The notes beneath the pieces are model-generated. The model was not told where the DNA came from, did not search any database, and saw nothing but the letters and a program-made list of their open reading frames with translations. This document shows, one piece after another, positions 8,080-16,212 of a stretch of DNA of 47,499 bases. How positions within the stretch are numbered: the first letter of the stretch is position 1; every line of letters starts with the position of its first letter. Source of the stretch: Dethiothermospora halolimnae (GTDB lineage Bacteria > Bacillota > Clostridia > Tissierellales > VENL01); contig NZ_JBAKFX010000031.1 in assembly GCF_037577855.1 (NCBI RefSeq), forward strand, positions 1 through 47,499, in the 5' to 3' direction. A program made the translations under genes and the position numbers.

Positions 8080-8784
8080 ATGATAAAAGCAATAATATTT
8101 GATTTAGATGGGACACTTATGGATGATGAGAAGACAGAAAAATTAGCTATGACTAGATGGATAAAAAAATATATAGCAATATTTAATTTATCGACAGATC
8201 AAATAATAGATCTATGGCATAAAAAATCTAAAATATACTGGGAAAAATATTGGTCCAAAGAATTAACATTAAAAGAGCAAAAACTGTTAAGGGTACAAGT
8301 TTTTTTTAAAGAAATGGGACAAAATGTTTCAAAAAAAGTTGCTTACGAAAGATACAAAGATTTGGGTGAATTATATCCTTTGAGTTATACATTATATAAT
8401 GATGTTATTGACTGTTTGGAAAAGCTAAAAAAATATAAACTAGGTTTAGTAACTAATGGAACTTCACAAATCCAAAGAGAAAAAATTAAAAATCTAAAAA
8501 TTAAAAATTTCTTTTCATCTATAGTAATTTCAGAAGAGGTAGGAGTATCAAAACCAGATTCTAAGATTTTCGATACCTGCTTAAAAGAATTAGGGGTTAG
8601 CAGTGATGAGGCTATTTTTATTGGAGATAGATTGGAAAAGGATATAAGGGGTTGTGAAAGTACAGGCATTAGAGGAGTATTAATTAACAGAGATGGTAGT
8701 ATGGACAAATGTAAACTAGGAGAAGTAGAAGTAGTAGATTCTCTTTATAGTTTTTTGCGGTTTCTCAAGAAGAAAGATAAATAA
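8080..8784 (+). CDS. HAD-family phosphatase
   Basis: This 234-residue HAD hydrolase shows all four motifs: DLDGTL (nucleophile Asp8 and acid Asp10), LVTNGTS (motif II), KPDSKIF (motif III Lys) and FIGDRLEKDIRG (motif IV). A helical cap lies between motifs I and II, as in YjjG-type nucleotide phosphatases and haloacid dehalogenases. ATG 8080 follows GAGGAGAA. The substrate is a small phosphorylated metabolite that cannot be named. The GrpB-like gene follows on the same strand. Confidence 0.9.
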   Translation: MIKAIIFDLDGTLMDDEKTEKLAMTRWIKKYIAIFNLSTDQIIDLWHKKSKIYWEKYWSKELTLKEQKLLRVQVFFKEMGQNVSKKVAYERYKDLGELYPLSYTLYNDVIDCLEKLKKYKLGLVTNGTSQIQREKIKNLKIKNFFSSIVISEEVGVSKPDSKIFDTCLKELGVSSDEAIFIGDRLEKDIRGCESTGIRGVLINRDGSMDKCKLGEVEVVDSLYSFLRFLKKKDK

Positions 8785-8890
8785 TAGTCAAAGATGATAA
8801 GGAAAATAGTAATAAATTTTATAATATGGATTAAAAAAATAAAATAGATTGTATTATAAATTAAAGAAAGGCTATAGGAGGTGTTTAGTA

Positions 8891-9436
8891 ATAATTGGTT
8901 TAAAAAGGGGTACAGTAAAACTATTACCATATGATAGCCAATGGAAAAAAGAATATGATAATGAAAAAGAACTATTGAACTTCACTATAGGAAAATATAT
9001 TTTAGATATTCAGCATATAGGAAGTACATCCATAGAAGGACTTTGGGCGAAACCTATAATTGATATAGCTGTAGGGGTTGAATCTCTAGATTTAGTAACT
9101 GAAATCAAAAGTCTATTAGAAGATATAGGATATGAATACAGAGGTAATGCAGGAGTTGAAGGTAGAGTATTTTTTACAAAAGGCAAGGAAGAATTAAGGA
9201 CACATTATTTACATATAATAGTTTTTAACGGATATATATGGAGAAATCAAATAAACTTTAGAGATTATCTTCGTGTACATAAAGAATATATAGACGAATA
9301 TAGTAATCTAAAAGAGAAGTTAGAAGCAAAGTTTTCAGAGGACAGGGGTTCCTATACAAAGAAGAAGAGTGAATTTATTAATATGATATTAAAGAAGGCA
9401 ACAAATGTGGACAAGCTCAGGGACAGTTCATTATAA
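8891..9436 (+). CDS. GrpB/UPF0157-family protein with ATA at the expected start
   Basis: GrpB proteins are nucleotidyltransferase-fold UPF0157 members. This one has HIGSTSIEGLWAKPIIDI, the family signature with Gly-Ser and Asp, near residue 40. The strong ribosome binding site AGGAGG (8876-8881) is 9 bases before ATA 8891, and reading from there gives (M)IGLKRGTVKLLPYD, which fits how the family begins. No ATG, GTG or TTG lies in frame between that site and the conserved region. The only upstream in-frame start, TTG 8849, has no ribosome binding site. The last dozen codons (NVDKLRDSSL, stop) are read from a REP-like repeat, so the natural C-terminus was replaced. It may be poorly translated or dead. 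Confidence 0.7.
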   Translation: MIGLKRGTVKLLPYDSQWKKEYDNEKELLNFTIGKYILDIQHIGSTSIEGLWAKPIIDIAVGVESLDLVTEIKSLLEDIGYEYRGNAGVEGRVFFTKGKEELRTHYLHIIVFNGYIWRNQINFRDYLRVHKEYIDEYSNLKEKLEAKFSEDRGSYTKKKSEFINMILKKATNVDKLRDSSL

Positions 9437-9465
9437 ATAATTATTTATAATGAACTGTCCCTGTG
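9409..9465. repeat. REP-like repeat copy 5: perfect 46-bp palindrome
   Basis: After GGACAAGCT the sequence 9418-9463 is a perfect palindrome with 22-bp arms (CAGGGACAGTTCATTATAAA... and its reverse complement) around a 2-base centre. Two cores meet head to head with almost no spacer, the most compact doublet in the window. It supplies the last codons and TAA stop of the GrpB gene and ends 21 bases before the YdcF-type gene. It could form a strong hairpin in RNA. Confidence 0.9.
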
Positions 9466-9484
9466 GGAGAAGGGAAGTGATAAA

Positions 9485-10045
9485 ATGAGACAAGCAATTG
9501 ATGGAATCACAGATTTTATTTTTATGGAAGATAAATTACGGACTTCGGATATAATTTTGATTCCCGGTGGAAGTCGCAGGGAATTGATGGAACAGGCTGC
9601 AAAGTTATATCATGAAGGTCTAGCTAAATACATATTACCCTCTGGTAGCTATAATAAAAAAATACCGAAATATAAATCGGAGTGGCAATTTCTATATGAT
9701 GTAGGAATCGAATTAGGGGTATCAGATGAAGCCATATTAAAAGAGGATAAAGCAACTCACACATTTGAAAATGCAAAATGTTCATATGATGTTATTAAAC
9801 AAAAGGGGATTAAAGTAGATAGAGTGATTTTAGTGTGTAAATCATTTCATGCTAGACGGGCATATCTAACATATAAGACAGCATTTCCTTCATCAATAGA
9901 AATTCTTGTTTCACCTATTATAGATGAAAGGGATATTAGAAAGGATAATTGGTTTTTGGACCCAGATAAAACTCATAGGGTTATGGGGGAAGTTATTAAG
10001 ATAGGAAAATACTTTGAGAAACATATACCTAATTTAGTAAAATAA
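9485..10045 (+). CDS. YdcF/DUF218-family protein
   Basis: This 186-residue protein has the DUF218 (ElyC/SanA/YdcF) pattern: DIILIPGGSRRELMEQAAKLY near residue 24, SGSYNKKIPKYKSEW, THTFENAKCSYDVI and then VILVCKSFHARRAYLTY, which carries the conserved Ser-x-x-His-x-x-Arg. Members bind SAM-like or nucleotide ligands and some affect envelope biosynthesis. It lacks the N-terminal membrane segments of ElyC/SanA and looks cytoplasmic. The start follows GGGAAGTGATAAA. The 46-bp palindrome lies just upstream, so its transcription may depend on read-through or a promoter I cannot place. Confidence 0.8.
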   Translation: MRQAIDGITDFIFMEDKLRTSDIILIPGGSRRELMEQAAKLYHEGLAKYILPSGSYNKKIPKYKSEWQFLYDVGIELGVSDEAILKEDKATHTFENAKCSYDVIKQKGIKVDRVILVCKSFHARRAYLTYKTAFPSSIEILVSPIIDERDIRKDNWFLDPDKTHRVMGEVIKIGKYFEKHIPNLVK

Positions 10046-10091
10046 CAAGTACTTAAATAAAAAAACATAATAAAATTGAGGAGGTAAGTAC

Positions 10092-10853
10092 ATGGATGTT
10101 ACATATATCGTTGAAAGAATTAATGAGCTTTTTAATATAACAAATAAGGAAATCTACTCTAATGAATCTGGGATTACATACAATGGAGATAAAAAAGTTG
10201 AAAAATTAGGATACTGTGTTAACCTAACCCTTGAAACTATAGAGGAAGCAAGAGCTAATGGAGTTGATATGATGGTGACACACCATGATGCATGGGATGA
10301 AATATATGGACTAAAAGAGGCATGCATAGAAAAACTCGCAGAGTATGGTATAAGTCACTACTATAATCATTTGCCACTTGATGACTGTAATTTCGGAACA
10401 AATGATAGTTTATTAAAAAAACTGAATTTAAAAAATGTCACAAGAACCCACCAATGGGAAGGGTTATATTTTGGTAGAGTGGCAGAATATGATGAAGAAA
10501 TTGAATTTAATAAATTAGTAAAAAATGTTGAAAATCTACTTGAAGAACCAGTTAAATCTTGGCGATTTAATAAGGAAAAGATTAAGCGGGTGGGATTAGT
10601 TTGCGGTAATGGAGGGCCAACGGCATGCCTTAAAGAAGCAGTTGAAAACAAGTGTGATGTATATATTACAGGGGAATGTGATTTGTATACAATTCAATAT
10701 GCTCAGTTTAAAGGGATAAATCTTATCATTGGTAGTCATACTTTTACAGAATTCTTTGGAATTCAAAGTTTAGCATTGAAGTTGCATGAGAATGAAAAAG
10801 AACTTGAAGTAGTTAGACTTAATGAAGAGCATTATGAAGTAAATATAAAATAA
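10092..10853 (+). CDS. NIF3-like dinuclear metal-centre protein
   Basis: This 253-residue protein matches the NIF3/YbgI/YqfO fold: MMVTHHDAW (His64-His65) for the first metal ligands and the C-terminal IIGSHTFTEFFG with a further His, joined by VYITGECDLYTIQYAQ. Related proteins form a hexameric toroid with a di-iron or di-zinc site, but the reaction is unknown; GTP cyclohydrolase I type 2 labels derive from weak evidence. The start follows GAGGAGGTAAGT. It is a divergent short form, without the inserted PII-like domain of YqfO. Confidence 0.8.
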   Translation: MDVTYIVERINELFNITNKEIYSNESGITYNGDKKVEKLGYCVNLTLETIEEARANGVDMMVTHHDAWDEIYGLKEACIEKLAEYGISHYYNHLPLDDCNFGTNDSLLKKLNLKNVTRTHQWEGLYFGRVAEYDEEIEFNKLVKNVENLLEEPVKSWRFNKEKIKRVGLVCGNGGPTACLKEAVENKCDVYITGECDLYTIQYAQFKGINLIIGSHTFTEFFGIQSLALKLHENEKELEVVRLNEEHYEVNIK

Positions 10854-10900
10854 GTCGGTGTAGGGCGTATTACAATATACATAGTAAGGAGAATGGTAAA

Positions 10901-11620
10901 ATGGATTTTTATAGGGGCACAAAAAAACACTCAAGATATTTTAGATATAAGGAAAGTTTTATACATAATACTGGCTTAGTAGCAAGTGACAAAGAAAAAA
11001 TCATAGGAGTATTTGAATATAATATAAAAAATATAGAAGAAGGGGAAATTATAAACTTTCATATGTTTAAACCCTACGATGAAACTATAGCTCTTAAAGG
11101 TTTTATTAATGAAATGCTATATTGGAATCCATATTTAAAGAAGATTAGATATAAAAAAGAGGGTAACTTTCTCACAAGTGAAGTTTTAACCTATTTTGGG
11201 TTTAAAGAAGATATTGTATGGACACTAAATACTAATAGTAATATTGAGGTTTTTAAAATTGGTATAGACAAAATAACTCCTGGGCAATTAACTGTTAGTA
11301 AAGATAAACTTAGCAGAGTAAATAAATGGATAAATAAATCAGAGGATATTGTGATTACCTGTATGAAAATAGGAGATAAATTAGTAGCCATAGATGGACA
11401 TACCAGGTTAGTTGCAGCATATAATAAAGGATTTCAATATGTTTATGCTTTTTTAGATTTAGAAAATGATAATATGGATCTATATAAAACATGCGTCAAG
11501 TGGTGTGAAGAAGAAAACATTTTAACTATTGAAGACTTGGCTAACAAAGTAGTGACACCTAAAGAGCACCAAATATTATGGATTAATAGATGTCAAGAAT
11601 ATTTAAAAAATAATAAGTAA
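10901..11620 (+). CDS. GNAT-like domain fused to a ParB/sulfiredoxin-like domain
   Basis: This 239-residue protein appears to have two parts. Residues 1-105 show strand/helix sequence resembling a GNAT half (EKIIGVFEYNIKNIEEGEI, then a helix and LTYFGF). Residues 120-180 resemble a ParB/Srx-like domain: ITPGQLTVSKDKL followed by VAIDGHTRLVAAYNKG, where DGHTRL (165-170) corresponds to the D/N-G-x-H/x-R-x-x-A box that binds nucleotide in ParB and free serine kinases. The function is unknown. It may be a small-molecule kinase or acyltransferase rather than a partition protein, since no ParA or DNA-binding helix-turn-helix is present. The ribosome binding site is AAGGAGAA. Confidence 0.55.
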   Translation: MDFYRGTKKHSRYFRYKESFIHNTGLVASDKEKIIGVFEYNIKNIEEGEIINFHMFKPYDETIALKGFINEMLYWNPYLKKIRYKKEGNFLTSEVLTYFGFKEDIVWTLNTNSNIEVFKIGIDKITPGQLTVSKDKLSRVNKWINKSEDIVITCMKIGDKLVAIDGHTRLVAAYNKGFQYVYAFLDLENDNMDLYKTCVKWCEEENILTIEDLANKVVTPKEHQILWINRCQEYLKNNK

Positions 11621-11652
11621 TACCACATAACTATAGATTAGGGGTGGGTTAG

Positions 11653-11961
11653 GTGGATAAGTTGTATGATATGGTACAAGGATACTTTAAACGCTTCCCC
11701 AATGGGGTAGAACCTTTTCAAATGGTTACAAGGTTATTAGAGGAATGTGGAGAGGTAGCTAGTGAAGTTAACCACTTTGAAGGCAGTGGATTGAAACATC
11801 AAAAACATGGAGAGCCAAACAAAGAGGCTTTGGCTAGTGAAATAAAACAAGCTATTGTTGCATTAATGCAAATAGCTGTATATTATTCTCTTGAGGAAGA
11901 ATTAGATAAGTCAATAGATGATTCATTGAGAAGAATGAGGAATGAAGGGTTAATTGATTAA
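11653..11961 (+). CDS. MazG-like nucleotide pyrophosphohydrolase
   Basis: This 102-residue all-alpha protein starts at GTG 11653. It carries the MazG metal-binding helices: LLEECGEVASEVNHFE (Glu30, Glu31 and Glu34 in an EExxE-type motif) and LASEIKQAIVALMQIA, where the partner motif is usually E-x-x-D. It is the single-domain length of the iMazG/MazG-like family, which hydrolyses non-canonical or stress-related NTPs. The partner Asp appears replaced by Gln or Ala (EIKQAIVA), so activity could be altered. The ribosome binding site is GGGTGGG. Confidence 0.7.
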   Translation: MDKLYDMVQGYFKRFPNGVEPFQMVTRLLEECGEVASEVNHFEGSGLKHQKHGEPNKEALASEIKQAIVALMQIAVYYSLEEELDKSIDDSLRRMRNEGLID

Positions 11962-11986
11962 TTTATCAAAAACGGAGGAGATAATA

Positions 11987-12634
11987 ATGATATATTTACT
12001 AGGCGGTGGACAGGGATTTAATAATAAAATAGGAGAAGATTTTAAAATAACTTTAAAGGACAAAAAAAGTATAATTTTCATACCTACTACACCGGAAGAT
12101 AAAGAGAAATCTAATAAATATAAAAAAATAAACTTAGACTGGTTTAAAGATCTGGATATAAATTTTGAAGAATCATATATGATAAATTCAGATGATACAT
12201 CTAAAGAAGTAGAAGAGAAGATACAAAATAAAGATGTTATTTTCTTAATGGGAGGAGACCCCATTGGACAACTTAAACTAATGAAGGATAAAGAACTTAA
12301 AAGTTACTTAAAGAATAGCAATGCAGTGATAATAGGAATAAGTGCTGGAGCCTTATCTATTTGTGATAAATGTATAATAACAAAGGATAAAGATTATCCA
12401 GAAAATATTGTACTAGAGGGATTGAACTTGACAAATGGAATCAATGTAGAAGTTCATTATGATGATAGTCATGACGAAGACATTTATGAAATAATGTCTG
12501 ATAATTCTATCAGTGAAGTCTATGGAATCCCTGAGGATTCTGCAATAAAAATAGATGGAAATAATCTTCAATTTCTAGGCGAAGAAAAGTTTTATATATT
12601 TAAAGGTAGAGTAAAAAAAGAAATTAAGTATTAA
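11987..12634 (+). CDS. Peptidase E-like (S51 family) protein
   Basis: I chose ATG 11987 because GGAGGAG lies 6 bases upstream; the frame is open back to 11954. The 215-residue product starts MIYLLGGGQG and has IFLMGGDPIGQL and the nucleophile elbow VIIGISAGAL (Ser119), the pattern of S51 peptidases (dipeptidase E and cyanophycinase-like Ser proteases with a Ser-His-Glu/Asp triad). The candidate His is in VEVHYDDSHDED. Dipeptidase E cleaves Asp-Xaa dipeptides; whether this one does is unknown. No signal peptide is present. Confidence 0.8.
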   Translation: MIYLLGGGQGFNNKIGEDFKITLKDKKSIIFIPTTPEDKEKSNKYKKINLDWFKDLDINFEESYMINSDDTSKEVEEKIQNKDVIFLMGGDPIGQLKLMKDKELKSYLKNSNAVIIGISAGALSICDKCIITKDKDYPENIVLEGLNLTNGINVEVHYDDSHDEDIYEIMSDNSISEVYGIPEDSAIKIDGNNLQFLGEEKFYIFKGRVKKEIKY

Positions 12635-12664
12635 CAAAGAATATATAGGTTAGGAGGAGCACAA

Positions 12665-13660
12665 ATGAAAAAGATTATTATTGATTTTGAAATTTCAGGA
12701 TGTCTAAATAATTGCTATCATTGTCATTGTAATGGAGGAATTAAAGAAAGGAAGTTTATGAATCAAGATAAAGTTATGGATATAGCTTCTAAATTTAGGG
12801 ACAAGCTAGATGTTGAGGTATCAGTTAGATTAGTTCAAGAACAAACCTATTATCCAGATTTCTTTGACTTAGTTACAAAATTAGAAGACAATGGATTTTT
12901 GAAAAAGGGTAATGAAAAGCTTCTTGTAACAAACTGTTGAGGATTAGCTAATAGAGATGGTTTCGTAAGTAAAGTAAAAGAGCATTTCAATGTTGTAAAA
13001 CCAACACTATTTGGTCTTTCCAAAACCCATGATATCCACGCTGGAAGAAAAGGAAGTTTTGACGAGATTATTAAAGGAACAAAGCTTTGTTTGAAAGAAG
13101 GAATAGACATTGTATGGCAGATTATGGTTACCCAGAAGAATTCCACAGAAATTGATGAGTTATATAAGTTAGGTAGGGACTTAGAGGTCGAAAAAATATT
13201 TATAACAGCAGAACACTATTATGTTGGTAGAGTACAAAGTTTCAATAAAATGAATGAGTTTTTCCCAAGGATATCTAACTTAAAGGATGTAAAAAAAGAA
13301 GTATACCAATTAGAAAATGGGGTTATTAAACCAGAAAAAGAGTATATAGAGGATTTAGAAAAGAATATTAATTATAAAATAAGCAATGTAAATTTTAATG
13401 AAATATATATTGATAAAGACTTTAATGTTTATCCTATATTTCATCTTTCATCGGAGTTTTTATTGGGAAATGCAATTGATTCCTTTGATAAAGTAAGGGA
13501 TAGAATTTTACATAATAAAGACCTTCCATCTAAAATGATAGAAAAGAATAGTTTGAACTTTATTGATTTGATAAGAAAATATGCAGATAAAGACTCAAAT
13601 GAATTACATACACCCCAATCACTTTTTGATAAATTAAGTACAATAGAGTTACAGGGTTAA
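12665..13660 (+). pseudogene. Radical SAM protein with in-frame TGA at 12938-12940
   Basis: ATG 12665 follows GGAGGAGCACAA. Read through one TGA, the frame gives a 331-residue radical SAM protein: GCLNNCYHCHC (CX3CX2C) near residue 13, then EKLLVTNC, TGA, GLANRDGF, and a complete C-terminal half to TAA 13658-13660. Radical SAM barrels commonly have T-N-G-W-G-x-A at this place, so Trp (TGG) is the expected codon. The reading frame is otherwise intact and codon use is unchanged after the TGA. The alternatives are a nonsense mutation, a sequence error, or selenocysteine (the Cys-TGA-Gly context makes this slightly less absurd than in the nitroreductase). No clear SECIS-like hairpin follows. Confidence 0.75.
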
Positions 13661-13677
13661 CGAAAAGGAGAGATACT

Positions 13678-14592
13678 ATGGATAAAAAAGTAAAAAGGCT
13701 AGAGAAAGATATTAAACTAGAATATAATATACAACTTAAGTATCAGACACCGGAAGTGTTTTTTAAATATTATTCTATTTACTACGGCAAAAAATACAGT
13801 AATTACTATTTTAGAAAATCTTCGGAGGAATTATTAGAAAAAGTTAAATATATAGACTCCGGTTATTTTATTTTAAAAGGTGAAAAAATTATAGGGGGAG
13901 TTTTAATTAAGCCTAATTTTATTAGTGATTTATTTATAGTTCCTCCTTATGATGATTATGGAGAAATATTAGAGAAGGTACTGAAATTGTTAAAAACAAT
14001 ATCAAATAAAAATGAAGATATATTAGTTCAAGAGGTTGTGGAAGAGTTAGTACCATTATATGAAAGTAAAGGGTGTAAAATTGGACAACAGGGTTTCTGG
14101 ATGATTAGACCTACAGAGGAGATAGAGTATACTGTACCAGATAATTATATAGTTAATCCTATAGTTGAAGAAGATAAAGGGGAGATTGCCTCAGTAATAG
14201 TAGAAGCATATAAAGCTAACCCAAGTTTTAGATCCGTTGGAACAAAAAAAGATTATATTGGAGGTATTGAAAGCTTTATTAAAAATCATAAAAACAATAA
14301 AGTGCTTGATGATAGTTCAAAAGTAGTTATTAATAGAGATACAAAGGAGATTGTAGGAGTATGTTCCCATATGGAGTTTGAAGGTTTTCCGTTGATTACT
14401 CAATTAGCTGTGAAGCCTGGTCATCAAGGTAAAGGTATAGGATCTTATCTACTTAAGAATTCTATTAATCATACAAAGAAAAAATATTTAGCTATAAGGC
14501 TATATGTATACAAAGATAATCCAGCTATGAAACTGTATAGAAGTATGGGCTTTCTAAACGATGGCACATTAAATGATATGTTACTAGTATAG
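13678..14592 (+). CDS. GNAT N-acetyltransferase, two-domain
   Basis: This 304-residue protein has a degenerate N-terminal GNAT half (GYFILKGEKIIGGVLIKPN, DLFIVPPYDDYGEIL) and a canonical C-terminal GNAT domain with ITQLAVKPGHQGKGIGSYLL (acetyl-CoA loop) and MKLYRSMGF. The start follows AAAGGAGAGATACT. The acceptor is unknown. The tandem arrangement resembles mycothiol-synthase-like and other double-GNAT proteins in which only one half binds acetyl-CoA. Confidence 0.85.
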   Translation: MDKKVKRLEKDIKLEYNIQLKYQTPEVFFKYYSIYYGKKYSNYYFRKSSEELLEKVKYIDSGYFILKGEKIIGGVLIKPNFISDLFIVPPYDDYGEILEKVLKLLKTISNKNEDILVQEVVEELVPLYESKGCKIGQQGFWMIRPTEEIEYTVPDNYIVNPIVEEDKGEIASVIVEAYKANPSFRSVGTKKDYIGGIESFIKNHKNNKVLDDSSKVVINRDTKEIVGVCSHMEFEGFPLITQLAVKPGHQGKGIGSYLLKNSINHTKKKYLAIRLYVYKDNPAMKLYRSMGFLNDGTLNDMLLV

Positions 14593-14642
14593 ATTAGTAA
14601 GTAATGTTAAATCAAGAATATTTAAAAACGGGGGAGAGTTTA

Positions 14643-15605
14643 GTGGTAATTATATATATAAGTAGCTTATTATGTACCATCATATTTATGAGATGTTTTA
14701 TAAGTTTTTTAAATAATAAAAAAGAAATTAGAAGTGACGAAAAAATTGATAGTATAAAAAAACCTTGTATAAAAGAATTACATAAGAATAAGCTTGGTAC
14801 ACCAACTATGGGTGGAGTAGTAATGAATAGTGTACTATTAATCATGTCTATAGTTTATTATTTATTAAATCGGGAGATTTTATGGGTTAATATCTTTATT
14901 TTACTATTTGGTATGATGGGGTTTGTTGATGATTACATAAAGGTAAGAAAAGTCAGAGACGGAGTAACCCCAAAGGAAAAATTAATAGGTTTAACTATTA
15001 TAAGTACAGCCTTTATACTATTTTTAATGTATACAAACAACATAAATACAGATATTTTAATTCCTTTCATTGAAGGAACTGCCAAATTAAACACAATAGT
15101 TTATTCAATATTTATGATCATACTATTAGTGGGAACAACCAATAGCATAAATATAACAGATGGATTGGATGGATTAGTATTAGGTATATCTATAATAGTG
15201 TTAACCTTTATAGCTATCATTGCGTGGCAAACTAACAATGCTGAGATATTGTACAGTGCATTAGTAATACAATCTACTTGTATAGGTTCATTAATATTTA
15301 ATAAATATCCAGCTAAAATATTTATGGGGGATACAGGAGCGTTATTTTTAGGAGGAGCTATTTCTATATTTATGATAAAGTTAAGAATTCCATTATGGAT
15401 ACTTATAGTACTTATACCATGTCTATGGAATACTTTGACAGTTATAATACAACTTACATCTTTGAAATTTTCAGGAAAGAAAGTATTTAAGATAGCACCC
15501 TATCATCATCACTTAGAAAAATGTGGATGGAAAGAAACCAAGATAGTATATAGTTTTTGGCTAAGTACGGCTGTAATGTGTGCTGTTGGATATATTGCAC
15601 TATAG
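14643..15605 (+). CDS. mraY: Orphan MraY (phospho-MurNAc-pentapeptide transferase)
   Basis: I chose GTG 14643 because GGGGGAG lies 6-7 bases upstream, and it gives 320 residues, close to normal MraY length; the frame is open back to ATG 14604. About ten membrane helices are evident. All MraY landmarks are present: TPTMGG (54-59), GFVDDYIK with Asp96-Asp97, NITDGLDGL, the catalytic IFMGDTGALFLGG (Asp230), and the MraY-specific PYHHHLEKCGW (His288-290), unlike the HxH forms of TagO/WecA. MraY moves phospho-MurNAc-pentapeptide to undecaprenyl phosphate to make lipid I. It sits outside any mur/fts cluster, beside unrelated genes, so it is probably a second copy or a resistance-type paralogue. Confidence 0.85.
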   Translation: MVIIYISSLLCTIIFMRCFISFLNNKKEIRSDEKIDSIKKPCIKELHKNKLGTPTMGGVVMNSVLLIMSIVYYLLNREILWVNIFILLFGMMGFVDDYIKVRKVRDGVTPKEKLIGLTIISTAFILFLMYTNNINTDILIPFIEGTAKLNTIVYSIFMIILLVGTTNSINITDGLDGLVLGISIIVLTFIAIIAWQTNNAEILYSALVIQSTCIGSLIFNKYPAKIFMGDTGALFLGGAISIFMIKLRIPLWILIVLIPCLWNTLTVIIQLTSLKFSGKKVFKIAPYHHHLEKCGWKETKIVYSFWLSTAVMCAVGYIAL

Positions 15606-15677
15606 ATTTTCTTGTTAAAGTTTAGTCATGTTTTAAGAGGATAATAATAAATAATGGGAATATAAGGAGGAAATATA

Positions 15678-16145
15678 ATGAAATTTTTAAGTCCATTGAT
15701 AGTTGTTTCAGATATTGAAAGGTCAAAGGAGTTCTATTATGATGTACTTGGTTTAGAAGTCGTTGATGATTTTGGTGCAAATGTAGTCTTAACAGGGGGT
15801 ATGGCATTACAAACAAAGGATACTTGGCTAACTTTTATCCATAAAAAGGATAGTGAAATTAATTTTGGTGGAAATGTTTCAGAACTATATTTTGAAGAAG
15901 ATGATTTCGATAGTTTTATTGAAAAGATTAGTAGTATTAAAGGGATTAACTATGTACATCCCACATTGGAACACTCTTGGGGACAACGGGTTGTTCGTTT
16001 CTATGATCCCGATAGGCATATTATTGAAGTGGGAGAAAATATAAATATGGTTGTAAGACGATTCATAAATAGTGGATTATCAATTAAGGAAACTGCTGCT
16101 AGAATGGATGTAGCCATTGATTATGTAAAATCTTGCTTAGAGTAG
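15678..16145 (+). CDS. VOC-family (glyoxalase/bleomycin-resistance-like) protein
   Basis: This 155-residue protein has a paired beta-alpha-beta-beta-beta fold: FLSPLIVVSDIERSKEFYYDVLGLEV at the N-terminus and QRVVRFYDPDRHIIEVGE in the second module, which holds the usual Glu metal ligand. About 28 residues follow (residues 128-155, SGLSIKETAARMDV) and resemble a small helix-turn-helix; this tail recurs in some clostridial VOC proteins. The family includes metal-dependent thiol transferases, dioxygenases and drug-binding proteins. The substrate is unknown. The ribosome binding site is AAGGAGGAAAT. Confidence 0.8.
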   Translation: MKFLSPLIVVSDIERSKEFYYDVLGLEVVDDFGANVVLTGGMALQTKDTWLTFIHKKDSEINFGGNVSELYFEEDDFDSFIEKISSIKGINYVHPTLEHSWGQRVVRFYDPDRHIIEVGENINMVVRRFINSGLSIKETAARMDVAIDYVKSCLE

Positions 16146-16212
16146 ATTATGAATAGGACTTAATTTTTAAGCTTTGGAACATAAAAAAGCAAAAGAAAGG
16201 TAGGAAAAACAA

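Noticed and set aside
12938..12990. SECIS element for selenocysteine after the TGA
   Set aside because: The only hairpin-like stretch (ATTAGCTAAT) has a minimal stem and no typical apical loop; no Sec machinery is visible.
5191..13660. A changed genetic code with TGA read as Trp
   Set aside because: At least five genes (ending at 5748, 6196, 7852, 18318 and 46171) use TGA as a natural final stop, and normal TGG Trp codons occur throughout. Two TGA in otherwise intact genes are better explained by mutation or error.
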